A stretch of 14,641 bases of DNA from the NCBI GenBank assembly GCA_002304935.1, contig DBPS01000027.1, positions 18,217 to 32,857 of the forward strand, in the 5' to 3' direction. A model generated the notes under the pieces. The model was not told where the DNA came from and did no database searches. It was given only the letters and a program-made list of their open reading frames with translations. The stretch's first letter is position 1, and the number at the start of each line of letters is the position of its first letter. Shown here piece after piece: positions 1 to 7,140 of the stretch. The position numbers were made by a program, and so were the translations under genes. The stretch is from Candidatus Humimicrobium oleiphilum (GTDB lineage Bacteria; Actinomycetota; Humimicrobiia; Humimicrobiales; Humimicrobiaceae).

Positions 1-1
1 A

Positions 2-223
2 ATAATTTCTTTTGATTATGATCTGGATAAGATCATAGAGGAAGGACATGCTTTTACCACTTCAGGCTGTCCGGGAACTTCCAAAGGAATATCTGCCTGT
101 AACAGGCCACTGGCAAATGAAAGACCGTCAGAGCCGTTCAGGAATTATCCTTATATACCCGACAGCCGTGAAAAAGATATAATAAGAAATCAGCTGGCAT
201 CACTGATTAATCAAAATATTTGA
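2..223 (+). CDS. C-terminal part of a radical SAM protein, LipS1/LipS2-like (5' end outside window)
   Basis: Only the last 73 codons are present; the reading frame is open from base 2 to a TGA at 221-223. The visible tail has the block 'TTSGCPG' followed ten residues on by 'ACNRP', giving two cysteines (residues 23 and 33 of the fragment), then 'NERP' and a proline/aromatic 'RNYPYIPD' segment. I associate a C-terminal Cys-rich 'TSGCPxxxxxxxCNRPxxNE' block with radical SAM enzymes related to biotin synthase, including one partner of the two-component lipoyl synthase LipS1/LipS2, where C-terminal cysteines ligate an auxiliary iron-sulfur cluster. The next gene downstream, 83 bases on and in the same direction, is a second radical SAM protein of matching style, and this pairing is the main reason for the call. 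The radical SAM core of this protein is not in the window, so its function rests on the tail and the neighbour. Confidence 0.6.
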   Translation: MISFDYDLDKIIEEGHAFTTSGCPGTSKGISACNRPLANERPSEPFRNYPYIPDSREKDIIRNQLASLINQNI

Positions 224-306
224 GATTCAGGTTTTAAATAGCAGGCTTTACAACTATATTTTTAAGTTTTCTATTTTAGAAATTCATTTCAGTTTTAAAA
301 ACATTA

Positions 307-1209
307 ATGGAAAGAAATAAAGAAATTATTTTTGCTGTTCCCGGTTCAAAAAAATATATTAATTCTTTTTACCGGAACAGCTCAGGGAGTTTTAAAAATT
401 ACAGCATAACAGGAGGCAATTGTGAACTTGACTGTAAACACTGTAAAAAGAAACTCCTTGACGGCATGGATATTTTTGAAAATTCCAAAAATGGTTTAGA
501 CAAAATAATAAATGGGCACAAAAATAATAATCTTAAAGGTATTCTCATAAGCGGAGGTTTTGACCATGACGGAAAATTACCGATCTGGGAATATCTCGGA
601 ATAATTAAAGAATTAAAAAAGTCTTGTCCCCGGCTGACTATACTTGCACACGTCGGTTTTACTGATTACAAAGAAGCTGTAAAAATAAAAGACAGTGGCA
701 TAGATTATGTCCTTGTCAATATGATTTCAGGCAGTAATGCCATAAAAAATATTTATAATCTAAAAAACAAAACAGAAAAGGATTATCTGGAGACTATAAA
801 AATACTTGAAGAGACAGGTAACATAACAATTCCGCATATAATTGCCGGCATTGATGCTTTAAATATTGATAGCGATTACAGGGCTGTAAAAAAACTTGCA
901 GAATTAAATATAAAAAAGCTGGTTTTTGTAGTTTTAAAAAAATTAAGCAGAAATTCTGATACTAAAGAGTTCGATGGCTATGAAAAACTGACTGATTTAA
1001 TAATCTATGCAAAAGAATCAATGCCTGATACAAAAATATCTCTTGGCTGCGCCAGCCCTTCATCAAAAAAAAGAGGCCGATTTGAAATCAGCCTCATTGA
1101 AAATAATATTGACTGTATCTCTTTCCCCTCACAGGAAACAATTTCTTTCTGTAATGAAAAAAAAATCCCCTATAGGTTTGAGGAGATGTGCTGTGCAGCA
1201 GTTTTATAG
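307..1209 (+). CDS. Radical SAM protein, probable lipoyl synthase subunit (LipS1/LipS2 type)
   Basis: A 300-residue cytoplasmic radical SAM enzyme. The cluster-binding motif is C39-x3-C43-x2-C46, in 'CELDCKHC'. A glycine-rich 'ISGGFDHDG' at 81-89 is in the place of the SAM-binding GGE-like motif. Further conserved-looking spots are 'LGCASP' (C248) followed by an Arg/Glu segment, and a double cysteine C295-C296 five residues from the C-terminus, which could ligate an auxiliary cluster. This layout and the preceding partner gene fit the LipS1/LipS2 pair that inserts two sulfur atoms into octanoyl groups to make lipoyl cofactor. I cannot tell which of the two subunits this is. ATG 307 is the only plausible start: the frame is closed by a TAG at 277-279 and no other start codon lies between. 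No Shine-Dalgarno sequence is visible. Some other paired radical SAM sulfur-insertion or maturase function is possible. Confidence 0.72.
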   Translation: MERNKEIIFAVPGSKKYINSFYRNSSGSFKNYSITGGNCELDCKHCKKKLLDGMDIFENSKNGLDKIINGHKNNNLKGILISGGFDHDGKLPIWEYLGIIKELKKSCPRLTILAHVGFTDYKEAVKIKDSGIDYVLVNMISGSNAIKNIYNLKNKTEKDYLETIKILEETGNITIPHIIAGIDALNIDSDYRAVKKLAELNIKKLVFVVLKKLSRNSDTKEFDGYEKLTDLIIYAKESMPDTKISLGCASPSSKKRGRFEISLIENNIDCISFPSQETISFCNEKKIPYRFEEMCCAAVL

Positions 1210-1217
1210 CTTTTAGT

Positions 1218-1445
1218 TTATCCGTTGTCTCTTTCAGCAGCTTCAAGCATTTTCTTTGCCAGCCTTAATTCAGTCTTTCTCTTTATTTCTTCATTATAGA
1301 CTCTTAACTCTGCAACAAGTTTATTGTATCTTGTAATATAGATTGTATCTCCCAGATTTTCTGTAAGATACTTGGTTAGATTGATTCTAAGATCATTAGT
1401 ATCAATTCTTAATACATTGTCTCCCATTTTTTCATTGTTATCCAT
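1218..1445 (-). CDS. Orphan Phd/YefM-type antitoxin-like protein
   Basis: A 75-residue protein. The middle part, 'DTNDLRINLTKYLTENLGDTIYITRYNKLVAEL', split here as an N-terminal strand plus 'LRxNLxxYL' helix, then 'GDTIYITR' and 'KLVAEL' strands, follows the pattern of Phd/YefM antitoxins (helix, then 'G-D/E-x-I-x-I-T-R-x-x-K-x-V-A-x-L'). The remaining 25 residues are a charged helix, where family members carry the toxin-binding tail. The family binds palindromic DNA and represses its own promoter. The start was placed at ATG 1445 because GGAGG lies four bases upstream; an open frame continues to 1505 but has no such signal. No toxin gene follows: the gene converges on the radical SAM gene with only 8 bases between stops. 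It is therefore an orphan antitoxin or a small regulator that reuses the fold. Confidence 0.66.
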   Translation of the reverse strand: MDNNEKMGDNVLRIDTNDLRINLTKYLTENLGDTIYITRYNKLVAELRVYNEEIKRKTELRLAKKMLEAAERDNG

Positions 1446-1449
1446 TCTT

Positions 1450-1454
1450 CCTCC
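1450..1454 (-). promoter_or_regulatory. Ribosome binding site deciding the antitoxin start
   Basis: On the minus strand the sequence reads GGAGG-AAGA-ATG, a near-perfect Shine-Dalgarno core four bases before ATG 1445. It favours the 75-residue form over a 95-residue frame that opens at 1505. Confidence 0.75.
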
Positions 1455-1506
1455 TCTTTGAAGATAAAAACAAAACTCATTATTTAATATAATTAGAAAT
1501 ATCAAA

Positions 1507-1535
1507 ATTATATTAATATTCTGATTATTAATATA
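1507..1535 (-). promoter_or_regulatory. Candidate -10 box and palindromic operator upstream of the antitoxin gene
   Basis: A perfect 10-base inverted repeat (arms at 1509-1518 and 1526-1535, TATATTAATA/TATTAATATA, 7-base spacer) overlaps a minus-strand TATAAT at 1507-1512. It lies 64-90 bases upstream of the antitoxin start. Phd/YefM proteins usually autoregulate by binding a palindrome over their promoter, so this is a candidate operator. There is no convincing -35 box, and palindromes made only of A and T are easy to find by chance in so AT-rich a stretch. The rest of the 236-base gap 1446-1681 shows no gene. Confidence 0.28.
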
Positions 1536-1681
1536 TTAACTTTTATATTAAAACTAATTTATACATATTGCAATCATAAATAAAGAAAATATGCACATAT
1601 TAATAAATAATTTATTAAAAACAAATATTATATTATAGCCTTGATCAAATATCTGGTTATTTGTTTTTTGTTCAGAAGCTT

Positions 1682-2824
1682 TCAGATATTCTTTCTTGCT
1701 TTTCCATATATATAACCAATCGATTTTGCTGTATCTATGAAAGCAAGCATAAAAGGAGCAAGCATGACGGAGAATATTTTAAAACTTATTCTTTTAAAAG
1801 AATTTTTTATATGCGACCACGTATCATTAACCCTCAACAAAGGTTTGTAGATATAAAATAATATAAGAGGTATAAAAAGTAATAATAACCAGGGACTTAA
1901 AAAAATTGAAATAATTACCAAAGCTGTAAATAAAAAAAGTGAGAAGAATCTGACCAAATGACGGTACGCATACATGTTTCCGATAGCATCACCTTTTGCA
2001 TATCGGAAAAACTGCCTGAAAACCTGTGCAAGGCTCTCTCTCATTCTCCAGTAAACTACTGCATCAGGATTAAAGGCTATTTTAAATCCTTTTTCAATAA
2101 GATTAAAATTAAACTTCATGTCTTCGCCATAATCAAGATGCTGTGGGTAACCTCCGACTGCTTTCCATGCGCTCTTCAGAAAACTTATGTTTCTTGAGGA
2201 AGGCATGAATTTCCTGGAATCTATTTCTTCTGGTCCGGGCATTATGCACATCTCAAGAAGTTTTTCCAAAAATGTAAGGGCGACAGGATGTGAAAATCCT
2301 CCGGCTATATCAAAATGATTTTTATCATTAAAATAGTATTTTGTTATTTCATACAGCCAGCCTTTATCAAGACTGCATCCTCCGTCACTGCAACATATTA
2401 TTTCATTTGATGCATGGCTTATAGCTATATTTCTTCCTTCTGATATTTTTGAGCCGGGAGACTTAAGCAACAGGACTCTGATTTCTTGTCCATTGTTTGT
2501 TTTTATTTTTTCTTCAGGAATACTATACTTTTTTACAGCCAGAAAGATATCTTCAATTATTTCTTCATTTTTTACACAGATAAATCCTGCAGATTTCCTG
2601 TCATCCCCGGTTACAGAAAACTTGTCTGCTATTTTATTTAAAAAGAAATTTTTTATTTCTGCTATTGTATTATCCGATGAGCCTCCGTCAACAATGATTA
2701 TTTCTCCAGGAAGATAGTTCTGGTCAAGAAGGCTCTTCAAAAAATTTGTTATGGATTTTTCCTCATTAAAAATAGTAGTGATAAAACTTACGTTTTCCAG
2801 AATCTGACGGGTCTTTTTTTCCAT
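1682..2824 (-). CDS. GT2 glycosyltransferase with C-terminal membrane segments
   Basis: A 380-residue family 2 glycosyltransferase with an inverting GT-A fold. It transfers a sugar from a nucleotide donor, most likely to a lipid-linked glycan at the cytoplasmic membrane face. Visible motifs are the N-terminal 'FITTIFNEE' strand, 'VDGGSSDNT' (D46, nucleotide binding), 'CSDGGC' around D147 (the DXD position), 'YGEDMKF' at 232-238 (the catalytic acidic motif) and 'RQFFRYAKGD' at 270-279, typical of WcaA-like enzymes. Two hydrophobic stretches at about 293-328 probably enter the membrane, and an amphipathic stretch follows at 345-370. A charged segment of about 50 residues (62-115) separates the first strand from 'LLLKSPGSKISEGRN' and is longer than usual in the family. 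It is the last gene of the minus-strand glycosyltransferase series; its ATG lies two bases after the previous stop, which suggests translational coupling. The sugar specificity cannot be read from the sequence. Confidence 0.9.
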   Translation of the reverse strand: MEKKTRQILENVSFITTIFNEEKSITNFLKSLLDQNYLPGEIIIVDGGSSDNTIAEIKNFFLNKIADKFSVTGDDRKSAGFICVKNEEIIEDIFLAVKKYSIPEEKIKTNNGQEIRVLLLKSPGSKISEGRNIAISHASNEIICCSDGGCSLDKGWLYEITKYYFNDKNHFDIAGGFSHPVALTFLEKLLEMCIMPGPEEIDSRKFMPSSRNISFLKSAWKAVGGYPQHLDYGEDMKFNFNLIEKGFKIAFNPDAVVYWRMRESLAQVFRQFFRYAKGDAIGNMYAYRHLVRFFSLFLFTALVIISIFLSPWLLLLFIPLILFYIYKPLLRVNDTWSHIKNSFKRISFKIFSVMLAPFMLAFIDTAKSIGYIYGKARKNI

Positions 2825-2826
2825 TT

Positions 2827-3816
2827 TTACAAACCTGAGAAATATGATTTTATGACTTTAAAATAATTACCTGATTTTATAATATGTTTCTTCTTAAAAG
2901 TAAAAAGATAAAATAAAAAAAACAGAAAAGCTCTTTTAAGAATTCCGCAGAAATACAGGAAACTAACGATTCCCGCATGTATCCTGGAATGATTTTTCTC
3001 AAAATACAATTTTCTGCTCTTCCATATCCCGGTTTCCCTGCCTTTAAAATCCCTGCCGGCAATTGCACTATCAAGATGGACTATCTCGAAATCAGGAAAA
3101 TAGCAGTTCCTGAATCCTTCTTTTTTTAATCTGAGACAAAGATCTGTATCTTCGCTATACATAAAATAATCTTCATCAAATCCGTTTATCCTGAAAAATA
3201 ACTCTTTTCTTACAAGCAGAAAAGAACCTGATACCCAATCTACTTCCCTGAAGGATTTATGATCCCACCATGTCATAAAATAGGAACCGAAAATTTTTGA
3301 TTTTTTAAATAGCCCTGCCAGAAAAAAGCTTTCAAAGAATTGCCTGGCAATAGTTGGAAATGTCCTGCAGCTGAACTGGAGGGTGCCGTCATTATTGAAC
3401 GTCTTCACCCCGCAGGCTCCCATCCTGCCATCGTAATCCGCTTTTTCTTTTACAAACGTTAATAAAATATTAAGGTTTTTTGTTTTTATCACAGTGTCGG
3501 GATTAAGAAATACAAGATATTCTGATTCTGCCTGTTTTGCTGCTTCATTTGAGGCATAACAAAAACCTGTATTTGTTTTTGATTCTATAAGTTTTAAATT
3601 AGCTTTTTTAAAACATGCCTGTCTTAGAAATTCCAGACTTCCATCAGTTGAACCATTATCAAAAAAAATCGCTTCCCAGACAGAACCATATGTTTTGTCC
3701 TGGTTGGTATTTCTTATATTTTCATAGCTGAAATTTAATTCCTCAAGACTTTTCGTAAGCCCTTTCAGGAATTCCATACCATTGTAGTTTACAATGATGA
3801 AACTTAATGATTTCAT
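2827..3816 (-). CDS. GT2 glycosyltransferase, rhamnosyltransferase (WbbL)-like
   Basis: A 329-residue family 2 enzyme of the type often annotated as rhamnosyltransferase. Motifs in order: 'IIVNYNG' at 7-13, 'DNGSTDGS' at 53-60, 'TGFCYASN' at 83-90, 'FLNPDT' with NPD at 105-107 in the DXD position, 'WVSGSFLLVRK' at 194-204, 'YSEDTDLCLRL' at 220-230 carrying the catalytic acids, and H247. A hydrophobic segment at about 283-306 followed by a basic tail suggests that the C-terminus sits on or in the inner membrane. Its role would be to add one sugar to a lipid-linked surface glycan. It is separated by 35 bases from the upstream GT4 gene and by two bases from the downstream GT2 gene. No Shine-Dalgarno sequence is clear before ATG 3816. 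The rhamnose specificity is a family tendency only. Confidence 0.9.
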   Translation of the reverse strand: MKSLSFIIVNYNGMEFLKGLTKSLEELNFSYENIRNTNQDKTYGSVWEAIFFDNGSTDGSLEFLRQACFKKANLKLIESKTNTGFCYASNEAAKQAESEYLVFLNPDTVIKTKNLNILLTFVKEKADYDGRMGACGVKTFNNDGTLQFSCRTFPTIARQFFESFFLAGLFKKSKIFGSYFMTWWDHKSFREVDWVSGSFLLVRKELFFRINGFDEDYFMYSEDTDLCLRLKKEGFRNCYFPDFEIVHLDSAIAGRDFKGRETGIWKSRKLYFEKNHSRIHAGIVSFLYFCGILKRAFLFFLFYLFTFKKKHIIKSGNYFKVIKSYFSGL

Positions 3817-3851
3817 AGCATCAAATCAGAGTAAGTAAAAACAAATAATTA

Positions 3852-5531
3852 TTATTTCTTTAATTGCCCGACAGCTTCAGAAATGATTTTTAAAAGATTC
3901 TCTTTAAAATTATTATTGGAATATTTCTGTGAATCACTTCCTGCCTTTAATTTTATTTCCTTAACTGATTCATAATTCCTTATAGCATAAATTGTCTTTG
4001 CTTTTAATTCAGAGATATCTTCAAATTTAAATCCGTTTACTGCTTCTTCGATTATTTCCTTCTGGCCGCCTTTGTTTATCACTATAGGAATACACCCTGC
4101 CGACATTGCTTCAACAGTCGTTATGCCGAAATGTTCGAATTTTGCAGGATTTTTACTTTCGTCTTCATTTAACCCTGAGGCATGCCAGAAAATCATTGCC
4201 TTTGAAAAAAGAGCTTTAAGGTCGCTCCAGGAAATATTTGTCATTATCTCTATCGGATAGCCTCTGGATATTTCTTTTATTTTTTCAACATATGCAATAT
4301 GATTTTCTCTGTTTTCAAGGCCGCCTGCAAGAACCAGCCTGTAATCCTTCATATCATCCGGATTGCTTTTTATCATATCAATAAATGCCTGGGCAAGTTC
4401 ATACTGTTTTTTATTATGATGCTCAGGAAAAAACCTTCCGACACTTAGAATTATTTTTTCCTTAAGCCCTGTTTCAAAACTGTCTGTATCAACAGGAGGA
4501 AAAAGTATCCTGCTGTCTTTTCCCCAGTATCTTTTTATCCAGTATTTTGAGAATTCAGATATGGATACAATTTCATCATAACTTTCCAGGAATTTAAAAT
4601 CTGAAGGATAGGTAACAAGAAACATCGGGATATAACCAAGGATTTTAAAAAAAATCCTTTTTGGCATGCTGATATCTGACTCATCATATAAAACAACCCC
4701 CAGTTTTCTTGAGTCCTTTATCTGGTTATTCTGGACGGAAGGAATAAAAACATCGGATTTGATTCTGATATAGCTGACTTCACCTGGTTTGACCGGTATT
4801 TCAATGCTCTTCTTCTGGCCGGCATCAAGATTCTCCCTTATATTTAAAAAAGGGCTTTCAGATAACGAAGAACCGTGTGCCGTTATTCTGACATGCATCG
4901 TTTTCAGATTGGTGTCTGTGGGATTTTTTATCCCTAGCTTTATAATAGGATCATTATTTTTTTTAGTGCTTTCCGAAAGAAGAACTTTATCTGTATCCTG
5001 CCTGGTTCTGTCTGTCCTGATTATGACTTCTCCGGTGCTCCAGCTACCTCTTCCGAGCATAAATCTTTTTAAATCATATATCCCCTCTGTTATTTCAAAT
5101 TTCTTTAAGGAAGAAAGAAGCTTTTCTGACTTTCTATAAAGCCATCTTGCAGGTTTCCTGAAAAAAACAAGCAGAAAACGATGTATGGGCCTGAAATCCG
5201 AGTCAAACGGTGTGGGGAAATAACATACATATATATTATATTTTGCTTTTGGGGAAAAAGCGCTTAAATAAGTTGCATTAATAAAAATGTCATAAATACC
5301 TGTAATGCTTTGAGAATAATCATCAGAAATAAAAGGGAAGATTTTCAGAGCTGTTTCTGAAAGATCAAGATTCAGTCTTTCTGATACTTCTGATAAATCG
5401 CTATAAAGGTCAGTGATTAAATCAACCTTGTAATCTTTGTTTTTAGAAAGCACCTCTGCTATTTTGCAGCTATATCTTTCCCCTCCGCCAAGAGTTGAAA
5501 GATACCTGTCAAAAATACCAATTTTTATCAT
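3852..5531 (-). CDS. GT4 glycosyltransferase with beta-rich insert in the N-terminal half
   Basis: A 559-residue retaining GT-B enzyme, well above the usual 360-430 residues of family 4. The N-terminal domain opens with 'GIFDRYLSTLGGGER', whose GGGER loop is typical for acceptor/phosphate binding. The C-terminal donor domain has 'ILSVGRFFPEHHNK' at 361-374, and the EX7E motif is intact in 'EHFGITTVE' (E466, E474), followed by 'AMSAGCIPIV' and 'GGQKEII'. The 'EHFGxxxVE' version resembles ALG11-type mannosyltransferases that extend lipid-linked oligosaccharides from GDP-mannose, so mannose is a reasonable but unproven donor. The extra length lies at about 163-283: alternating hydrophobic/polar strands without GT motifs, looking like an Ig- or CARDB-like beta sandwich ('IIKLGIKNPTDT...MHVRITAHG', then 'RKLGVVLYDE'). 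The insert sits between the early N-domain and the 'YDEIVSISEFSKYWI' segment. It might bind glycan or a partner protein. Confidence 0.88.
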   Translation of the reverse strand: MIKIGIFDRYLSTLGGGERYSCKIAEVLSKNKDYKVDLITDLYSDLSEVSERLNLDLSETALKIFPFISDDYSQSITGIYDIFINATYLSAFSPKAKYNIYVCYFPTPFDSDFRPIHRFLLVFFRKPARWLYRKSEKLLSSLKKFEITEGIYDLKRFMLGRGSWSTGEVIIRTDRTRQDTDKVLLSESTKKNNDPIIKLGIKNPTDTNLKTMHVRITAHGSSLSESPFLNIRENLDAGQKKSIEIPVKPGEVSYIRIKSDVFIPSVQNNQIKDSRKLGVVLYDESDISMPKRIFFKILGYIPMFLVTYPSDFKFLESYDEIVSISEFSKYWIKRYWGKDSRILFPPVDTDSFETGLKEKIILSVGRFFPEHHNKKQYELAQAFIDMIKSNPDDMKDYRLVLAGGLENRENHIAYVEKIKEISRGYPIEIMTNISWSDLKALFSKAMIFWHASGLNEDESKNPAKFEHFGITTVEAMSAGCIPIVINKGGQKEIIEEAVNGFKFEDISELKAKTIYAIRNYESVKEIKLKAGSDSQKYSNNNFKENLLKIISEAVGQLKK

Positions 5532-5612
5532 CTCGTAACAACCACTCTTTTTTATCAGTTTTTAATCCGGAAGCAATATCCTGATTTTAAATAATAATAA
5601 AAAAAACCAAAT

Positions 5613-7118
5613 TTAAAAATCATTTAACCATTTTATTATTTCATTATCACTGACTGTTTTATTTCTTCTTATTTTTATTCTTTCGGGAAGCTTTTGAAAA
5701 AAAAGTATAAAAAATTCAAAAAATATCCTTATTCTTATCGGGATATCTATTCTGGATACAGATAATTTTCTTATTTTTAAAACTATCACGTGTGCCAGAT
5801 TGATAAATGCAGATGCAGCAAAAGAAAGATAATTTTTTAAAAATGCACCGAACCATGCACATTTGTAAATCATCAGCAGCCTGTTTCTTAGCACATGATA
5901 AGTAAAACCATATGACCATTCTGTTCCTGAGCCACAATGAAAATGCCTTAGTACAGAATCACTGCAGATATAACTTCTGTATCCTGAAAGTCTGAGGCGC
6001 CAGAAAAAATCAATATCTTCATAATATGTAAAAAACTTTTTATCAAAAAATCCCATATCATGCAAAATACTTTTTCTGCATAGAAATCCTGTCCCCGGAA
6101 TAGCAAATACTTCCGTTATTTTTTTCGTATCCTCGGATTCCTGAATTTCTGCCCGGATGTTAATGTCGGATTCTGCATCAAATTCATCATACCCTATTTC
6201 CCTGGCATAAAATTTCCTGTTTATCATACTTCCCCGGCTGTTTATAATATGCTGGGGATCAGGCATATTGCTGCTATCAATTTCAAAAGTTAGCGTTTCT
6301 TCGCTACTTTTAATTTTTTTTGAAACAATATCTTTACCGGCAATTCTTATATTTATTATTTCACCGATGGCCAGGCTGGAAAAATCAATTTTAATACTTA
6401 TTTTAAAATTATTATCAGGCACGGGAACAGCTATCAGGGATTTCTTTCTGACTTTATAAATTACTTCGCCGTTTATATTTTTCCCTGCCGGAGATATGCC
6501 TGAAAGATATCTGATACTTCTTTTTAAGAGAAAGCCGTCATTTTCATTTTCTTTTTCCGTCTTATCTTTTTCTATCCTTTTTTTATCCTCTGGTATTGAA
6601 ATATTTCTTATTTCAATTTCGCATATTTCACCAGAAAAATCATCCTGCCCATTGTTTTGTTTATTGTCTCTGTCAAAAATAATATTCAACGGATAATAAC
6701 GATAATAAAAAAATATTTTTGAACCTATCGCTCCTATTTTATAATCACTGCTTTTTAAATTCCCTGATTCTTTTTCCTTAATCAGCAAAGCCTCTACCAT
6801 CGATAAAAGCCACCCGGGTTCAGCTACACAATCATTATTGATTAATGCAATTAATTCTCCTTCTGCATGCCTTAAGCCGATATTATTGCCTTCAGCAAAA
6901 CCGGTATTTTCCCTGCAGGGAATTATTTTTACAAATGGAAATCTCTCCTGTGTAAAACAGACTGAATCATCGCATGAAGCATTATCGACCATTATGATCT
7001 GGATTTTATCTTTTGGATAATCCAGAAGGCTGATTGATTCAAACAGGTTTTTTAGATATATTTTTCCGTTATAATTTACTGTTATAACTGAAACATGAGG
7101 CAAAGAGTTTGTTTCCAA
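5613..7118 (-). CDS. GT2 glycosyltransferase with a beta-rich insert inside the catalytic domain
   Basis: A 501-residue family 2 enzyme. Core motifs: 'VSVITVNYNG' at 9-18, 'VDNASCDDS' at 44-52, 'NTGFAEGNN' at 71-79, 'INNDC' with NND at 94-96 (DXD position), 'GTGFLCRK' at 342-349, 'YYEDIDFFWRLRL' at 365-377 and 'RHFHCGSG' at 391-398, then 'RNRLL'. Between 'KIFFYYRYYP' (134-143) and 'INSRG' (292-296) lies an insert of about 150 residues: a very charged linker (175-195) followed by strands such as 'LIAVPVPDNNFKISIKIDF'. I remember a similar insert in actinobacterial surface-glycan GT2 enzymes. A weakly hydrophobic C-terminal region (about 420-475) may associate with the membrane. The start is a TTG at 7118, chosen because AAAGG lies six bases upstream and the first core strand begins at residue 9, leaving no room for a later start. 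It follows the GT4 fusion gene by 22 bases. Confidence 0.9.
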   Translation of the reverse strand: METNSLPHVSVITVNYNGKIYLKNLFESISLLDYPKDKIQIIMVDNASCDDSVCFTQERFPFVKIIPCRENTGFAEGNNIGLRHAEGELIALINNDCVAEPGWLLSMVEALLIKEKESGNLKSSDYKIGAIGSKIFFYYRYYPLNIIFDRDNKQNNGQDDFSGEICEIEIRNISIPEDKKRIEKDKTEKENENDGFLLKRSIRYLSGISPAGKNINGEVIYKVRKKSLIAVPVPDNNFKISIKIDFSSLAIGEIINIRIAGKDIVSKKIKSSEETLTFEIDSSNMPDPQHIINSRGSMINRKFYAREIGYDEFDAESDINIRAEIQESEDTKKITEVFAIPGTGFLCRKSILHDMGFFDKKFFTYYEDIDFFWRLRLSGYRSYICSDSVLRHFHCGSGTEWSYGFTYHVLRNRLLMIYKCAWFGAFLKNYLSFAASAFINLAHVIVLKIRKLSVSRIDIPIRIRIFFEFFILFFQKLPERIKIRRNKTVSDNEIIKWLNDF

Positions 7119-7124
7119 TTAATA

Positions 7125-7129
7125 CCTTT
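7125..7129 (-). promoter_or_regulatory. Ribosome binding site supporting a TTG start
   Basis: Minus-strand AAAGG followed by six bases and TTG at 7118-7116. No in-frame ATG is available before the first catalytic strand of the glycosyltransferase, so this site decides the TTG start. Confidence 0.6.
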
Positions 7130-7140
7130 CGGAAAAATTC

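Noticed and set aside
1446..1505. A 20-residue N-terminal extension of the antitoxin gene with a start at 1505
   Set aside because: It has no ribosome binding site and a composition unlike the family, whereas GGAGG lies directly before ATG 1445.
1601..1617. A 7-base TAATAAA/TTTATTA inverted repeat downstream of the last glycosyltransferase as operon terminator
   Set aside because: The stem is short and A-T only, and on the minus strand the T run precedes the stem rather than following it.
1446..1681. CRISPR array, tRNA or riboswitch in the AT-rich intergenic region
   Set aside because: No regularly spaced repeats, no cloverleaf and no GC-containing conserved stems; only AT-rich sequence with short chance palindromes.
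4789..5139. A 116-codon plus-strand open frame opposite the GT4 gene
   Set aside because: It lies wholly inside a well-supported glycosyltransferase gene and its translation shows no domain or plausible start signal; a shadow frame.
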